Below, piece after piece: positions 8,356 through 17,639 of a stretch of 64,000 bases of DNA (positions are counted from its first letter, which is position 1; the number at the start of each line of letters is the position of its first letter). Source of the stretch: Hyphomicrobiales bacterium (GTDB lineage Bacteria > Pseudomonadota > Alphaproteobacteria > Rhizobiales > Rhizobiaceae); contig RXJA01000062.1 in assembly GCA_003963455.1 (NCBI GenBank), positions 1 through 64,000 on the forward strand, given 5' to 3'. The notes beneath the pieces are model-generated. The model was given only the letters and a program-made list of their open reading frames with translations. It ran no database searches and was not told the DNA's origin. A program made the position numbers and the translations under genes.

Positions 8356-8370
8356 GGTTCGTTTCTTTCA

Positions 8371-8407
8371 TCACGGATTTTCGGGCGCAATCGCCCTTTT
8401 TCCGTGA
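8371..8407. repeat. Nested inverted repeat upstream of repA
   Basis: TCACGGA (8371-8377) pairs with TCCGTGA (8401-8407), and inside it GGGCG (8383-8387) pairs with CGCCC (8392-8396). It starts 15 bp upstream of the repA start codon, inside the predicted leader or operator of repABC. It may be a RepA/RepB operator or a structured 5' leader; neither can be chosen from sequence. Confidence 0.5.
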
Positions 8408-8741
8408 CGATACCAACAAACCATGCCGGCGCAAGAACTTAATGGTTAACAAGACCTTAACACGAACAGGCGGCAGCTCACGGACCGGAGGGGACTGGCA
8501 GTATTTATCTCCGTCTTTTCAATGCACTAGCGATCTTCCCACGGCGTCGGGGGTATTTCCCACGACTAACAGTTCTACTAGGGTTGCATCGGTCGCTCGT
8601 CGCATGCAGGTCGTGCGCAAAAGGGGAAATCAGCCGACTCGGAACCCCTCACCGTAGAATCACTCATAGTTTCACTAGTCGCTACCCTAGCCCAAATCAG
8701 GCCTCTTGCCCCCCGGTCTCAACGAAACCGGAGCGAAACGG
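8408..8741. other. repA-traI divergent control region
   Basis: No gene is seen in this 334-bp stretch. It must hold the repABC promoter (minus) and the traI-trb promoter (plus). It contains a candidate TraR site at 8563-8581 and a long-range imperfect inverted pair CTAGGGTTGC (8578-8587) and GCTACCCTAG (8681-8690), 9 of 10 bases matching. No canonical Ti tra box was found. Confidence 0.55.
8563..8581. promoter_or_regulatory. Candidate TraR-type box upstream of traI
   Basis: CGACTAACAGTTCTACTAG matches the traA-traC intergenic sequence at 53766-53784 at 16 of 19 positions. Both places are where TraR-dependent promoters lie in Ti-type plasmids. Here only the left half of the dyad (CGACTA) is well kept; the copy at 53766 has both arms. 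Binding by TraR is inference. Confidence 0.5.
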
Positions 8742-9365
8742 ATGCGGGCAATAGCCATCTCGACAGCGGGATACAGAGGCGCGGCCGACCTCATCGACTC
8801 GATGCACCAGCTGCGTGCGCGGATCTTCCGAGGACGGTTGGAATGGGACGTCGACGTTCGGCAGGGTAGGGAGGTAGACGAGTTCGATTCCTACCGACCG
8901 ACATACATCCTCGCAGTAACGGCTTCTCGCCAGGTGGTCGGGTGCGCGCGGCTGCTGCCAGCGGCGGGGCCGACCATGATGTCGGTCCTGTTCCCCGATC
9001 TCGAGCAGACGGGCCTGCTGCGGCCTCATCCTGGGATGGTCGAAAGTTCCCGTTTCTGCGTCGATACCTCGCTGGAGGCGGGGAGGGCAGGGGGGTCACT
9101 CCACGACGTCACGCTCACCATGTTCGCGGCGATCATCGAATGGTCGATGGAACAGGGCTACACCGAAATCGTCACCGGCACCGATGTCCGCTTCGAGCGC
9201 ATCCTGAAGCGCGCGGGTTGGCCGATGGCGCGCATAGGTGACCCGCGCCCGATCGGCAACACGATGGCCGTCGCCGGATTGCTTCCGACTGGCCGAGAAT
9301 GGTTCGAACGGGTGCGGCCGGCGACCTACGCATCGCTTCTGCAGCGCACCAAAGCCGCCGCGTGA
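8742..9365 (+). CDS. traI: Acyl-homoserine-lactone synthase TraI (LuxI family)
   Basis: A 207-aa autoinducer synthase that makes an acyl-homoserine lactone from S-adenosylmethionine and acyl-ACP. Family residues are visible: the Arg of LRARIFRGRLEWDV, FDSYRPTYILA, VGCARLLP and VESSRFCVD. The start at 8742 (MRAIAIST) has GGAG 8 bp upstream; an earlier in-frame start at 8706 has none. It is the first gene of the trb operon, with a 1-base TGATG overlap into trbB. Its signal should activate TraR, whose gene lies 37 kb away in this window. Confidence 0.93.
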   Translation: MRAIAISTAGYRGAADLIDSMHQLRARIFRGRLEWDVDVRQGREVDEFDSYRPTYILAVTASRQVVGCARLLPAAGPTMMSVLFPDLEQTGLLRPHPGMVESSRFCVDTSLEAGRAGGSLHDVTLTMFAAIIEWSMEQGYTEIVTGTDVRFERILKRAGWPMARIGDPRPIGNTMAVAGLLPTGREWFERVRPATYASLLQRTKAAA

Positions 9366-10351
9366 TGGGCATCGCGGGAATGGTCCAGCTCCGTTCGCAT
9401 CCACGCCTCGTCCGCAAGCTGCAGGACGCCCTCGGCGACGAGCTCTGCGTCGCGCTCGACGACGCCAGCGTGGTGGAGATCATGCTCAATCCGGACGGCA
9501 GGCTCTTCATCGAAAGGCTGGGTCACGGGATCGCGGCCGCCGGCGAAATGACGGCCGCGGCCGCCGAAATCGTCATCGGCAGCGTCGCTCACGCACTCCA
9601 ATCGGAAGCCGACGACGAACAGCCCATCATCAGCGGCGAGCTGCCGATCGGCGGGCATCGGTTCGAAGGATTGCTTCCGCCGGTGGTCAGCCGGCCGACC
9701 TTCAGCATCCGCCGGCGCGCATCGCGACTGATCCCGCTCGACGACTATGTGAAGTCGCGGGTCATGACCAGGCAACAGGCGGACGTCATCCGCAACGCGA
9801 TCGCATCGCGGCTCAACATCGTCATTTCCGGCGGAACCGGGTCGGGCAAGACCACACTGGCCAATGCCGTGATTTCCGAGATCGTCGACGCCGCGCCCGA
9901 CGACCGCATCGTCATTCTTGAGGACACCGCCGAAATCCGCTGCGTCGCCGAGAACGCGGTCGCGCTTCATACGAGCGACACGATCGACATGGCGAGACTC
10001 TTGAAGAGCACCATGCGGCTGAGGCCCGACCGCATCATCGTCGGCGAGGTGCGCGACGGCGCGGCTCTCACGCTTCTGAAAGCCTGGAACACCGGCCATC
10101 CCGGTGGCGTGACAACGATCCACTCGAACAGCGCCATGTCGGCCCTGCGCCGGCTGGAACAGCTCACCGCCGAAGTCAGTCAGCAGCCGATGCGCGAGGT
10201 GATCGGCGAGGCCGTCGATCTCATCGTCTCGATCGAGCGCTGCGGGCGCGGCCGGCGCGTACGCGACGTCATCCACGTCGAGAGCTTCAACGGCTCCCGA
10301 TACGAAACCGAAGCCTATTCCCAGATCGACGAGGACAGCCATGCGGCCTAG
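9365..10351 (+). CDS. trbB: TrbB conjugal transfer ATPase (VirB11 family)
   Basis: A 328-aa secretion ATPase of the mating-pair type IV system. Walker [10 protein letters not shown] lies at about 156-164, an Asp-box-like [11 protein letters not shown] follows, and Walker B-like [13 protein letters not shown] and the His box [13 protein letters not shown] are clear. The start ATG at 9365 overlaps the traI stop by one base. It acts as a cytoplasmic hexamer at the inner membrane. Length is normal for the family. Confidence 0.95.
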   Translation: MGIAGMVQLRSHPRLVRKLQDALGDELCVALDDASVVEIMLNPDGRLFIERLGHGIAAAGEMTAAAAEIVIGSVAHALQSEADDEQPIISGELPIGGHRFEGLLPPVVSRPTFSIRRRASRLIPLDDYVKSRVMTRQQADVIRNAIASRLNIVISGGTGSGKTTLANAVISEIVDAAPDDRIVILEDTAEIRCVAENAVALHTSDTIDMARLLKSTMRLRPDRIIVGEVRDGAALTLLKAWNTGHPGGVTTIHSNSAMSALRRLEQLTAEVSQQPMREVIGEAVDLIVSIERCGRGRRVRDVIHVESFNGSRYETEAYSQIDEDSHAA

Positions 10352-10718
10352 CTTTTCATCTTCAGTAGCGGCGGGCCTGGTCGCTCTCTGTTTCTGTGCA
10401 GCCCTCGCTACACCCGCTCTCGCGGGCGGCGGCGGCGGCCTGCCGTGGGAAGGTCCCCTCCAGCAGGTCCAGCAGTCGATCACCGGCCCGGTCGCCGGCT
10501 TCATCGCGCTGGCGGCCGTCGCGATCGCCGGCGGCATGCTGATCTTCGGCGGCGAGCTCAACGATTTTGCCCGAAGGCTCATGTACGTCGTGCTTGTCGC
10601 CGGCATCCTCCTCGGCGCCACGCAGATCGTAGGCCTGTTCGGGGCGAGCGGCGCCTCGATCGGCGATATCGCCGGCGAGGCGCCGCAGGCGAGGGCAGGG
10701 AGCAGGATCGATGGCTGA
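10341..10718 (+). CDS. trbC: TrbC pilin precursor
   Basis: A 125-aa major pilin of the VirB2/TrbC family. A signal peptide (about 1-28, ending ATPALAGGG) precedes two hydrophobic segments ([18 protein letters not shown] and [21 protein letters not shown]). It overlaps trbB by 11 bp. Pilins of this type are trimmed and cyclised by the peptidase TraF, which is encoded at 49774-50304. Confidence 0.92.
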   Translation: MRPSFSSSVAAGLVALCFCAALATPALAGGGGGLPWEGPLQQVQQSITGPVAGFIALAAVAIAGGMLIFGGELNDFARRLMYVVLVAGILLGATQIVGLFGASGASIGDIAGEAPQARAGSRIDG

Positions 10719-11004
10719 GCAAGGCGCCGCCCTTGTCCGCTCCCGCATCCATCGAGCGTTGTCGCGGCCGAACCTTCTGCTTGGTGCGGACCGGGAACTG
10801 GTTCTGCTTACCGGGCTCGCTGCGATCATCCTCATCTTCGTGGTGCTCACCTGGTATGCGGCGCTGTTCGGAATCGCGCTCTGGATCGTCGTCGTGGCGG
10901 CACTTCGGATGATGGCCAAGGCCGATCCGATGATGCGGCGGGTCTATGCCCGCCACATCGGCTACCGCGCTACCTACCGCCCCACCTCGACGCCGTGGCG
11001 CTGA
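10711..11004 (+). CDS. trbD: TrbD (VirB3-like) conjugal transfer protein
   Basis: A 97-aa inner-membrane protein of the VirB3/TrbD family. A short cytoplasmic N-terminus ([20 protein letters not shown]) is followed by a double hydrophobic segment ([20 protein letters not shown] and [15 protein letters not shown]). It overlaps the trbC stop by 8 bp and precedes trbE by 10 bp. It supports pilus assembly together with the TrbE ATPase. Confidence 0.92.
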   Translation: MAEQGAALVRSRIHRALSRPNLLLGADRELVLLTGLAAIILIFVVLTWYAALFGIALWIVVVAALRMMAKADPMMRRVYARHIGYRATYRPTSTPWR

Positions 11005-11014
11005 GGACACTGTC

Positions 11015-13471
11015 ATGGTCGCGCTGCGTTCATTCCGCAATTCCGGGCCGTCCTTCTCCGATCTCGTGCCCTATGCGGGAATCGTCGCCAACGGCGTGAT
11101 CCTCTTGAAGGACGGATCGCTGATGGCGGGCTGGTATTTCGCAGGCCCGGATTCGGAGAGCTCGACCGACGCCGAGCGCAACGAGGTCTCGCGGCAGATC
11201 AACGCCATCCTGTCGCGACTGGGCTCCGGCTGGATGATCCAGGTGGAGGCGGTCCGAGTTGCAGCCTCCGACTACCCGGCGCGCCAGGACTGCCATTTCC
11301 CGGATGCGGTGACGCGCGCGATCGACGAGGAGCGCCGCGAAAGGTTCGAGAAGGAGAAGGGACATTTCGAAAGCAGGCATGCGCTGATCCTCACCTGGCG
11401 CCCGCCCGAACGGCGGCGGTCAGGCGTTGCGCGATATGTCTATTCCGACAGCGAAAGCCGGACCGCTCGTTATGGCGACACGGTGCTCGAAAACTTCCAG
11501 ACCTCGATCCGCGAGGTCGAGCAGTATCTCGCCAATATCGTCTCGATCCGCCGCATGGTGACGCAGGAGGTCGAGGGGCAGGGGGCTTTGCGCGTCGCCC
11601 AATACGATGAGCTTTTTCAGTTCATCCGATTCTGCATCACTGGCGAAAACCATCCTGTTCGCCTGCCGGAGATCCCGCTCTATCTCGACTGGCTGGCGAC
11701 GGCCGAGTTCAGCCACGGGCTCACGCCGATGGTCGAGAGCCGCTATCTCGCCGTGGTCGGAATCGACGGTTTTCCGGCCGAGAGCTGGCCCGGCATTCTT
11801 GGCGCGCTCGATCTCATGCCGCTGACCTACCGCTGGTCGAGCCGCTTCATGTTCCTCGACGATCAGGAAGCGCGAGCGCGCCTCGAGCGCACGCGAAAAA
11901 AGTGGCAGCAGAAGGTCAGGCCGTTCTTCGACCAGCTCTTCCAGACGCAGAGTCGCTCGGTCGACCAGGACGCGATGCTGATGGTGGCGGAGACCGAGGA
12001 TGCGATCGCGCAGGCCTCGTCCCAACTCGTCGCCTACGGCTATTACACGCCGGTGATCGTCATCTTCGACGAGAGCCAGGAGCGGCTGCGTGACAAGGCG
12101 GAGGCGGTACGCCGGCTGATCCAGGCGGAAGGCTTCGGCGCCCGCATCGAGACGCTGAACGCGACCGAGGCGTTTCTCGGTTCCTTGCCCGGCAACTGGT
12201 ACGCCAATATCCGCGAACCGCTCATCAACACCCGCAACCTGGCCGACCTGATCCCGCTCAATTCCGTGTGGTCGGGGTCGCCGACCGCCCCTTGCCCCTT
12301 CTATCTGCCTGGATCGCCGCCGCTGATGCAGGTGGCAAGCGGTTCGACGCCGTTCCGGTTGAACCTTCATGTCGACGACGTCGGCCACACCCTGATCTTC
12401 GGACCAACGGGCTCGGGCAAATCCACGCTGCTCGCGCTGATCGCCGCGCAGTTTCGCCGATACGCCGCCGCGCAGCTCTTCGTCTTCGACAAGGGTCGTT
12501 CGATGCAGCCGCTGACGCTGGCCGCCGGCGGCGACCACTACGAGGTCGGAGAAGGGCAGGACGTCGACAAGCCGGCACTGGCATTCTGTCCTCTCGCGGA
12601 ACTCACCGCGGAAGGCGACCGGGCGTGGGCGACGGATTGGATCGAGATGCTCGTCGCCCTGCAGGGCGTCACGGTCACGCCGGACTATCGCAACGCAATT
12701 TCGCGCCAGGTCGCGCTGATGGCGGAATCGCGCGGCCGCTCGCTGTCGGATTTCGTCAGCGGCGTTCAGATGCGCGAGATCAAGGATGCGCTGCATCACT
12801 ACACGGTCGACGGGCCGATGGGCCAGCTGCTCGATGCCGAGACCGACGGCCTGTCGCTCGGCTCGTTCCAGACCTTCGAGATCGAGCAGCTGATGAACCT
12901 CGGCGAGCGCAGCCTCGTCCCGGTCCTCACCTACCTGTTCCGCAGGATCGAGAAGCGCCTGACCGGGGCTCCCAGCCTGATCATTCTCGACGAAGCCTGG
13001 CTCATGCTTGGGCATCCGGTCTTCCGGGACAAGATCCGAGAGTGGCTAAAAGTGCTGCGCAAGGCGAATTGCGCGGTCGTGCTTGCCACCCAGTCGATTT
13101 CGGACGCCGATCGCTCCGGCATCATCGACGTGCTCAAAGAATCCTGCCCGACCAAGATCTGCCTGCCGAACGGCGCAGCCCGCGAGCCCGGCACGCGTGA
13201 GTTCTACGAGCGCATCGGCTTCAACGAGCGCCAGATCGAGATCGTGGCGACCGCGCTGCCCAAACGCGAATACTACGTCGCTTCTGCCGACGGCCGGCGC
13301 CTGTTCGACATGGCGCTCGGCCCCCTGGCGCTCGCCTTCGCCGGCGCCTCCGGCAAGGAAGACCTGAAACGGATTGCGGCTCTGCGGACAGAGCACGGCC
13401 GCGACTGGCCCATCCATTGGCTCAAGCAGAGAGGATTCAGTGATGCGGAAACACTCCTTCAGGCTGACTAG
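11015..13471 (+). CDS. trbE: TrbE conjugal transfer ATPase (VirB4 family)
   Basis: An 818-aa VirB4-type ATPase, normal length for Ti-type TrbE. The start at 11015 (MVALRSFRNSGPSFSDLVPY) fits the family; an upstream ATG at 10946 would run back into trbD. The CagE/TrbE N-terminal domain covers about 1-400. The ATPase domain shows Walker A GPTGSGKST at about 463 and Walker B LIILDEAW at about 655. It energises pilus biogenesis and substrate passage at the inner membrane. It overlaps trbJ by 29 bp. Confidence 0.95.
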   Translation: MVALRSFRNSGPSFSDLVPYAGIVANGVILLKDGSLMAGWYFAGPDSESSTDAERNEVSRQINAILSRLGSGWMIQVEAVRVAASDYPARQDCHFPDAVTRAIDEERRERFEKEKGHFESRHALILTWRPPERRRSGVARYVYSDSESRTARYGDTVLENFQTSIREVEQYLANIVSIRRMVTQEVEGQGALRVAQYDELFQFIRFCITGENHPVRLPEIPLYLDWLATAEFSHGLTPMVESRYLAVVGIDGFPAESWPGILGALDLMPLTYRWSSRFMFLDDQEARARLERTRKKWQQKVRPFFDQLFQTQSRSVDQDAMLMVAETEDAIAQASSQLVAYGYYTPVIVIFDESQERLRDKAEAVRRLIQAEGFGARIETLNATEAFLGSLPGNWYANIREPLINTRNLADLIPLNSVWSGSPTAPCPFYLPGSPPLMQVASGSTPFRLNLHVDDVGHTLIFGPTGSGKSTLLALIAAQFRRYAAAQLFVFDKGRSMQPLTLAAGGDHYEVGEGQDVDKPALAFCPLAELTAEGDRAWATDWIEMLVALQGVTVTPDYRNAISRQVALMAESRGRSLSDFVSGVQMREIKDALHHYTVDGPMGQLLDAETDGLSLGSFQTFEIEQLMNLGERSLVPVLTYLFRRIEKRLTGAPSLIILDEAWLMLGHPVFRDKIREWLKVLRKANCAVVLATQSISDADRSGIIDVLKESCPTKICLPNGAAREPGTREFYERIGFNERQIEIVATALPKREYYVASADGRRLFDMALGPLALAFAGASGKEDLKRIAALRTEHGRDWPIHWLKQRGFSDAETLLQAD

Positions 13472-14243
13472 CATGATGCTCGGCGTGTCGATCGCGGCCG
13501 CCACCGTGACGCCGCAAACGGCTGTCGCCGGCGCTGCCACCGGCAATGCGACGGAATGGACCCAGCTCCTCAACAATGGCGAGCTTATCACGCTCGTTGG
13601 CAAGTCCACCGAGCAGATCAACAACCAGATCACCCAGATCGGCCAACTGGCCGAGCAGATCCAGAACCAGATCCGCATGTACGAGAACATGCTGCAGAAC
13701 ACAGCGCAGCTGCCGTTCCACACCTGGAGCCAGGTCGAGAACGATCTCAACCGACTGCGTAGCCTTGTCGCGCAAGGGCAGGGGATCGCCTTCTCCATGT
13801 CCAACGCCGACGACGTGCTGCGGCAGCGCTTCCAGAGCTACGCGGACTTCAAGACCGGCCTGGCCGACGGCGAGACTTTTGCCTCGCACTACGAGAGCTG
13901 GTCGACAACCAATCGCGACACGATTGGCGGCGCCCTCAAGGCAGCCGGGCTGACTGCGGAGCAGTTCACGTCCGAGGAATCGACCATGAGCCAGCTCAGG
14001 ACCATGTCGGAATCGGCGGACGGTCAGATGAAAGCCCTGCAGGTCGCTCACGAGATCGCGGCCGAGCAGGTCGCCCAGGCCCAGAAGCTGCGCGCGCTGG
14101 TCGCCCAGCAGACCACGATGATGGGAACCTGGTATCAATCCGAACAAGCCGACAAGGATCTCGCGCAGTTGCGGCGCGAGCGGTTCTTCAATGCCGGTCT
14201 TCCGAACGCGCGCGGCGGCCAGACGCTGGAGCCGCGGTGGTGA
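13443..14243 (+). CDS. trbJ: TrbJ (VirB5-like) conjugal transfer protein
   Basis: A 266-aa secreted protein of the VirB5/TrbJ family. A signal peptide ends near AVAGAATGN (about residue 30), followed by a long helical region with heptad-like Gln/Asn-rich repeats (STEQINNQITQIGQLAEQIQ). GAGAGGA lies shortly before the ATG at 13443. VirB5-type proteins sit at the pilus tip and help contact recipients. Confidence 0.92.
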   Translation: MRKHSFRLTSMMLGVSIAAATVTPQTAVAGAATGNATEWTQLLNNGELITLVGKSTEQINNQITQIGQLAEQIQNQIRMYENMLQNTAQLPFHTWSQVENDLNRLRSLVAQGQGIAFSMSNADDVLRQRFQSYADFKTGLADGETFASHYESWSTTNRDTIGGALKAAGLTAEQFTSEESTMSQLRTMSESADGQMKALQVAHEIAAEQVAQAQKLRALVAQQTTMMGTWYQSEQADKDLAQLRRERFFNAGLPNARGGQTLEPRW

Positions 14244-14464
14244 ACCGTCTGACCATCTTCCTCACCGTGACCGGCCTTCTTGTTGCCGGTGCCGCCGCGA
14301 CCATCCTGATCTCGCTCAGCTCCGGCGACGGCGCAAATGCAACTGTTGAAAATCCGGCTCCGGCGTCACCAGACGCGGAGAGGCGCCGGCGCGCCGGGCA
14401 ATTCTTCGGCGGCGATCCGGACCGCGACGTCCGCGGTGGCCAGGAGATGAAGCCGAGATGGTGA
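14237..14464 (+). CDS. trbK: TrbK entry-exclusion-like small membrane protein
   Basis: A 75-aa protein with one N-terminal hydrophobic segment (IFLTVTGLLVAGAAATILIS) and a charged tail. It occupies the trbK position between trbJ and trbL. TrbK of related plasmids provides entry exclusion; some are lipoproteins, but no lipobox cysteine is present here. Starts are GTG at 14237 or GTG at 14240, the latter giving a GTGA overlap with the trbJ stop. The 3' end overlaps trbL by 7 bp. Confidence 0.85.
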   Translation: MVNRLTIFLTVTGLLVAGAAATILISLSSGDGANATVENPAPASPDAERRRRAGQFFGGDPDRDVRGGQEMKPRW

Positions 14465-15645
14465 TAATTAGACCTTCGCGCGCGGTCGAGCTTGGTCTTG
14501 TCTCCACCGCGCTCGTCCTGATCGCCAGCGTTCCGGCGCTTGCCCAGGACGGCAGTGTTCTAACAACGCTCGAGAACCAGGTGGTGACGGCCGCGCGCGG
14601 CTGGGAAACCACGGTTCTCAACGCCGCCCGTTCCTTGTTCTGGATCCTCGCGGCCATCGAGATCGGCATCGCCGCCGTGTGGCTCGCTATCAACGCCGCT
14701 TCGCTGGACAGCTGGTTCGCCGAGCTGGTCCGCCGGATTATGTTCATCGGCCTGTTTGCCTTCATCCTCGACCAGGGTCCGACCGTCTCAAAGGCCATTG
14801 TTGACAGCCTGTTCCAGATCGGCGCGTCGGGCGGCTCTGCGTCGCCGGCCGACATCTTCAATGCCGGCATTCGGGTAGCATCAAAAATGTCGGAACAGGC
14901 GCAGTTCGGCCTGTTCGAGGACAACGCGCTGGCGATGGCGGCGGTATTCGCGATGATCGTGGTGGTTGTCTCGTTCAGCCTGGTCGCCGCGATCTTCGTG
15001 GCGGTCATGGTCGAGATGTATGTCGGCCTGCTCGCCGGCATGATCATGCTCGGTCTCGGCGGGTCGAGCTACACCAAGGACTTCGCGGTCCGCTATCTGG
15101 TCTATGCCTTCTCCGTTGGCATGAAGCTGATGGCGCTGGTCATGATCGCTCGCATCGGCTCGGAGGTTCTGATCGGCCTTGCGGAGGCGCCGACGGCGAC
15201 CACGGACCAGTTCATCACGACGCTGGCGATCGCAGGCATCTCCGTCGTCGTCTTCATCATCGCCATGTACGTGCCGCCCATCATCCAGGGCGTCGTCCAA
15301 GGCGCCTCGGTCTCTGGAGGCATGGAAGCGATCCGGCACGGCGGTCAGGCCGCGACATTCGCGGCCGGCGGAGCTTTCCTTGGCGCAAGCGCTGCTGGAA
15401 CGGCGGCATCGTCCGCTCGCAGCGCGCATGCGGGCGGCTCCTCATTTGCCGGAGCGGCTCTGCGCGGCATGGCAACAGGTGTCGGCCAGGCGGGCTGGGC
15501 GGCCGGCTCCGCGGCGAAGGACAAGGCGATCGCAGCGCCGGGCGCCTACGCCAACTCGCTGCTCGGCCTCGCCAACGCGAAGCTCGACGAGGCCAAGCAG
15601 AAATCGCAGCGACGGCCGGCGCCGCCTCCGCTGCAGGATTCGTGA
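14458..15645 (+). CDS. trbL: TrbL (VirB6-like) polytopic membrane protein
   Basis: A 395-aa inner-membrane channel component of the VirB6/TrbL family. A signal-like first segment ends in ASVPALAQDG. Several transmembrane segments follow between about 55 and 290 (SLFWILAAIEIGIAAVWLAI, MAAVFAMIVVVVSFSLVAAI, LYVGLLAGMIMLGLGG-like stretch, VVFIIAMYVPPII). The C-terminal 100 residues are Gly/Ala-rich and soluble. It overlaps trbK and precedes trbF by 15 bp. Confidence 0.93.
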   Translation: MVIIRPSRAVELGLVSTALVLIASVPALAQDGSVLTTLENQVVTAARGWETTVLNAARSLFWILAAIEIGIAAVWLAINAASLDSWFAELVRRIMFIGLFAFILDQGPTVSKAIVDSLFQIGASGGSASPADIFNAGIRVASKMSEQAQFGLFEDNALAMAAVFAMIVVVVSFSLVAAIFVAVMVEMYVGLLAGMIMLGLGGSSYTKDFAVRYLVYAFSVGMKLMALVMIARIGSEVLIGLAEAPTATTDQFITTLAIAGISVVVFIIAMYVPPIIQGVVQGASVSGGMEAIRHGGQAATFAAGGAFLGASAAGTAASSARSAHAGGSSFAGAALRGMATGVGQAGWAAGSAAKDKAIAAPGAYANSLLGLANAKLDEAKQKSQRRPAPPPLQDS

Positions 15646-15660
15646 GCGCAGGATTGATCG

Positions 15661-16323
15661 ATGGCCAGGAACACTCCACCGGACAACCCGTATCTCGCCG
15701 CGCGCCAGGAATGGACGGAACGCTATGGTTCCTATGTCAGGGCGGCTTCGTCGTGGCGCATCGTCGGCATCACCGGCATGTTGCTCGCCGTCATCAGCAC
15801 GACCTACGCGCTCTACCAGAGCACGCAGGTCAAGCTCGTCCCCTACATCGTCGAGGTCGACAAGCTGGGCAGCGCGGTGAGCGCCGGCTTCCCGCAGCAG
15901 ATCGAATATGCCGATCCAAGGGTGGTGCGTGCGACGCTTGGCGACTTTCTGTCCAATTTCAGAAGCGTGACGCCCGACGCCGTCGTCCAGAAAGGTTACA
16001 TCGACCGCACCTATGCGCTGCTGCGGACATCGGACCCAGCGACGGAGAAGGTCAACAACTGGTTCCGGTCGAACTCGCCCTTCGAGAAGGCGAGGGCAGC
16101 GACGGTCGCGGTCGAGGTCAACAACATCGTGCCGCTGTCGAACCAGAGCTATCAGATCGACTGGGCCGAATACGAACGCGACCGGAAGGGCAAGGAGACG
16201 GCGGTCCGCCGCTTCCGCGCGGTCGCGACCGTGGTGCTCACCCCTCCGCAGGACGAGGCGGTCATCCGCCTCAATCCAATCGGCCTCTACATCCGCGATC
16301 TCGACTGGACCGCGCAGCTCTAG
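15661..16323 (+). CDS. trbF: TrbF (VirB8-like) conjugal transfer protein
   Basis: A 220-aa bitopic inner-membrane protein. A short cytoplasmic N-terminus ([20 protein letters not shown], the family signature) is followed by one membrane span at about 33-52 ([20 protein letters not shown]) and a periplasmic VirB8-like domain. It bridges the inner- and outer-membrane parts of the secretion channel. It lies 12 bp before trbG. Confidence 0.94.
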   Translation: MARNTPPDNPYLAARQEWTERYGSYVRAASSWRIVGITGMLLAVISTTYALYQSTQVKLVPYIVEVDKLGSAVSAGFPQQIEYADPRVVRATLGDFLSNFRSVTPDAVVQKGYIDRTYALLRTSDPATEKVNNWFRSNSPFEKARAATVAVEVNNIVPLSNQSYQIDWAEYERDRKGKETAVRRFRAVATVVLTPPQDEAVIRLNPIGLYIRDLDWTAQL

Positions 16324-16335
16324 GAACCGCCCGCC

Positions 16336-17172
16336 ATGACACGTCAGACATCTATGGCCGCGACGGCCCTCGCCCTTGGCATTGCCCTTGCCCCCGCACC
16401 GCTCTTCCTTCCGGAAGCCTGCGCCCAAGGCATGAGCGCCAACGAGGCCAAGGGCACCGCCATCTCGGGTCAATGGCGAGGAAGCCGCGGCCTCGTCACC
16501 AAGGGACCGGACGGCAAGGTGATCTTCCTTTATGGCGAGGTGCAGCCGTCGGTCGTGTGTTCGCCCCTGCAGGTCTGCGATATCGAGCTGCAGCCGGGCG
16601 AGATCGTGCGCGACGTTCTTCTCGGCGACACGGTGCGCTGGAAGGTCGAGCCGGCCACCTCCGGCGCCGTTGGCGGCCAGGCTATCCATCTGGTGGTCAA
16701 GCCTTCGGAGCCGGGGCTCATCACCTCCATGGTGGTGACGACGTCGCGCCGGACCTATCACATCCAGCTCAAATCGAGCCAGAGCCAGTATATGGCGCGC
16801 GTCGGTTTCGAATATCCCGAGGACGTGTCGGCCAAGTTGGCCGACGTCAATGCTCGGCTGGAAGCAAGCACCATTCCCGGTGCCGGCGTTCCGGCGGAAC
16901 AGCTGAACTTCGGCTATTCGGTAAGCGGACGGGCCGGCTGGCGGCCGACGCGCGTCTACGGCGACGGAGAAAAGACCTACATCCAGTTTCCGCGCTCGCT
17001 CGCCGGCCAGGATGCGCCGGTTCTCTTCGTCGTTTCTGGCGGCCAGAACCGCATTGTGAACTACCGCATGAAGGGCGACATGATGATCGTCGACTACAAT
17101 GTCGACCGCGCCGTTCTCGTTTCCGGTGTCGGCTGGAAGCAGGAGAAGATCACGATCAAGCGGGGAGGGTAG
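16336..17172 (+). CDS. trbG: TrbG (VirB9-like) conjugal transfer protein
   Basis: A 278-aa periplasmic/outer-membrane component of the VirB9/TrbG/CagX family. A signal peptide ends at about residue 31 (PEACAQG). The CagX region shows [18 protein letters not shown], then [20 protein letters not shown] and a C-terminal [15 protein letters not shown]. It forms the outer-membrane core with TrbH and TrbI. It lies directly before trbH. Confidence 0.94.
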   Translation: MTRQTSMAATALALGIALAPAPLFLPEACAQGMSANEAKGTAISGQWRGSRGLVTKGPDGKVIFLYGEVQPSVVCSPLQVCDIELQPGEIVRDVLLGDTVRWKVEPATSGAVGGQAIHLVVKPSEPGLITSMVVTTSRRTYHIQLKSSQSQYMARVGFEYPEDVSAKLADVNARLEASTIPGAGVPAEQLNFGYSVSGRAGWRPTRVYGDGEKTYIQFPRSLAGQDAPVLFVVSGGQNRIVNYRMKGDMMIVDYNVDRAVLVSGVGWKQEKITIKRGG

Positions 17173-17175
17173 GGG

Positions 17176-17628
17176 ATGCCCGGTCGCCGCTTCTTTCTGT
17201 CCTTTATCGGCCTTGCCCTGTTCGCTGGATCACTGGCCGGCTGTCAGTCGCTGGATGCCGGAGGCTTGATCGCCAGCTCGGCCCCGCCAGAGATATCAGG
17301 ACCCGCCGCCAGTGCAATCGCAGGCGACATGGTGAGCCGGCTGGCCGAGCAGGTCGGGCCCGGCACGGCGACGATCCGGCTGAAGCGGGACGGCTCGCCG
17401 TTCGGCGAGGCGCTGGAAGCCTCGCTCAAGACCTGGGGCTACGCCGTCGTCACCGACCAGAAGCCGGGCGAGAAGAACCTTATCCTGCTCGCCTACGTCG
17501 TCGACAGCTATGACGGCCAAATCCTGGCGCGGCTCTCCACGACGACAGTCGAACTCGGCCGCGCCTACGACGTGACGTCGGCCGGCGCGACACCGGCAAG
17601 CCCGCTGTCCGTCATGCGGCGCGGGTAG
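17176..17628 (+). CDS. trbH: TrbH outer-membrane lipoprotein (VirB7-like role)
   Basis: A 150-aa lipoprotein. The N-terminus [20 protein letters not shown] leads into a lipobox LAGC, predicting lipid attachment at the Cys near residue 24. The rest is a small soluble periplasmic domain. It begins 3 bp after trbG and precedes trbI by 11 bp. In this family it anchors the TrbG/TrbI core in the outer membrane. Confidence 0.92.
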   Translation: MPGRRFFLSFIGLALFAGSLAGCQSLDAGGLIASSAPPEISGPAASAIAGDMVSRLAEQVGPGTATIRLKRDGSPFGEALEASLKTWGYAVVTDQKPGEKNLILLAYVVDSYDGQILARLSTTTVELGRAYDVTSAGATPASPLSVMRRG

Positions 17629-17639
17629 GGGAGGGCACG

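Noticed and set aside
8603..8618. Possible canonical tra box around GCATGCAGGTCGTGCGC
   Set aside because: The GCA and TGC halves are 5 bp apart and the arms do not fit an 18-bp dyad; the shared motif at 8563-8581 is a better candidate.
8229..8657. 142-aa open frame on the plus strand in the repA-traI region
   Set aside because: Overlaps repA antisense and the control region; composition is not protein-like and no ribosome site is seen.
11420..13015. 531-aa open frame on the minus strand across trbE
   Set aside because: Antisense to trbE, with His/Arg/Asp-rich composition and no recognisable domain.
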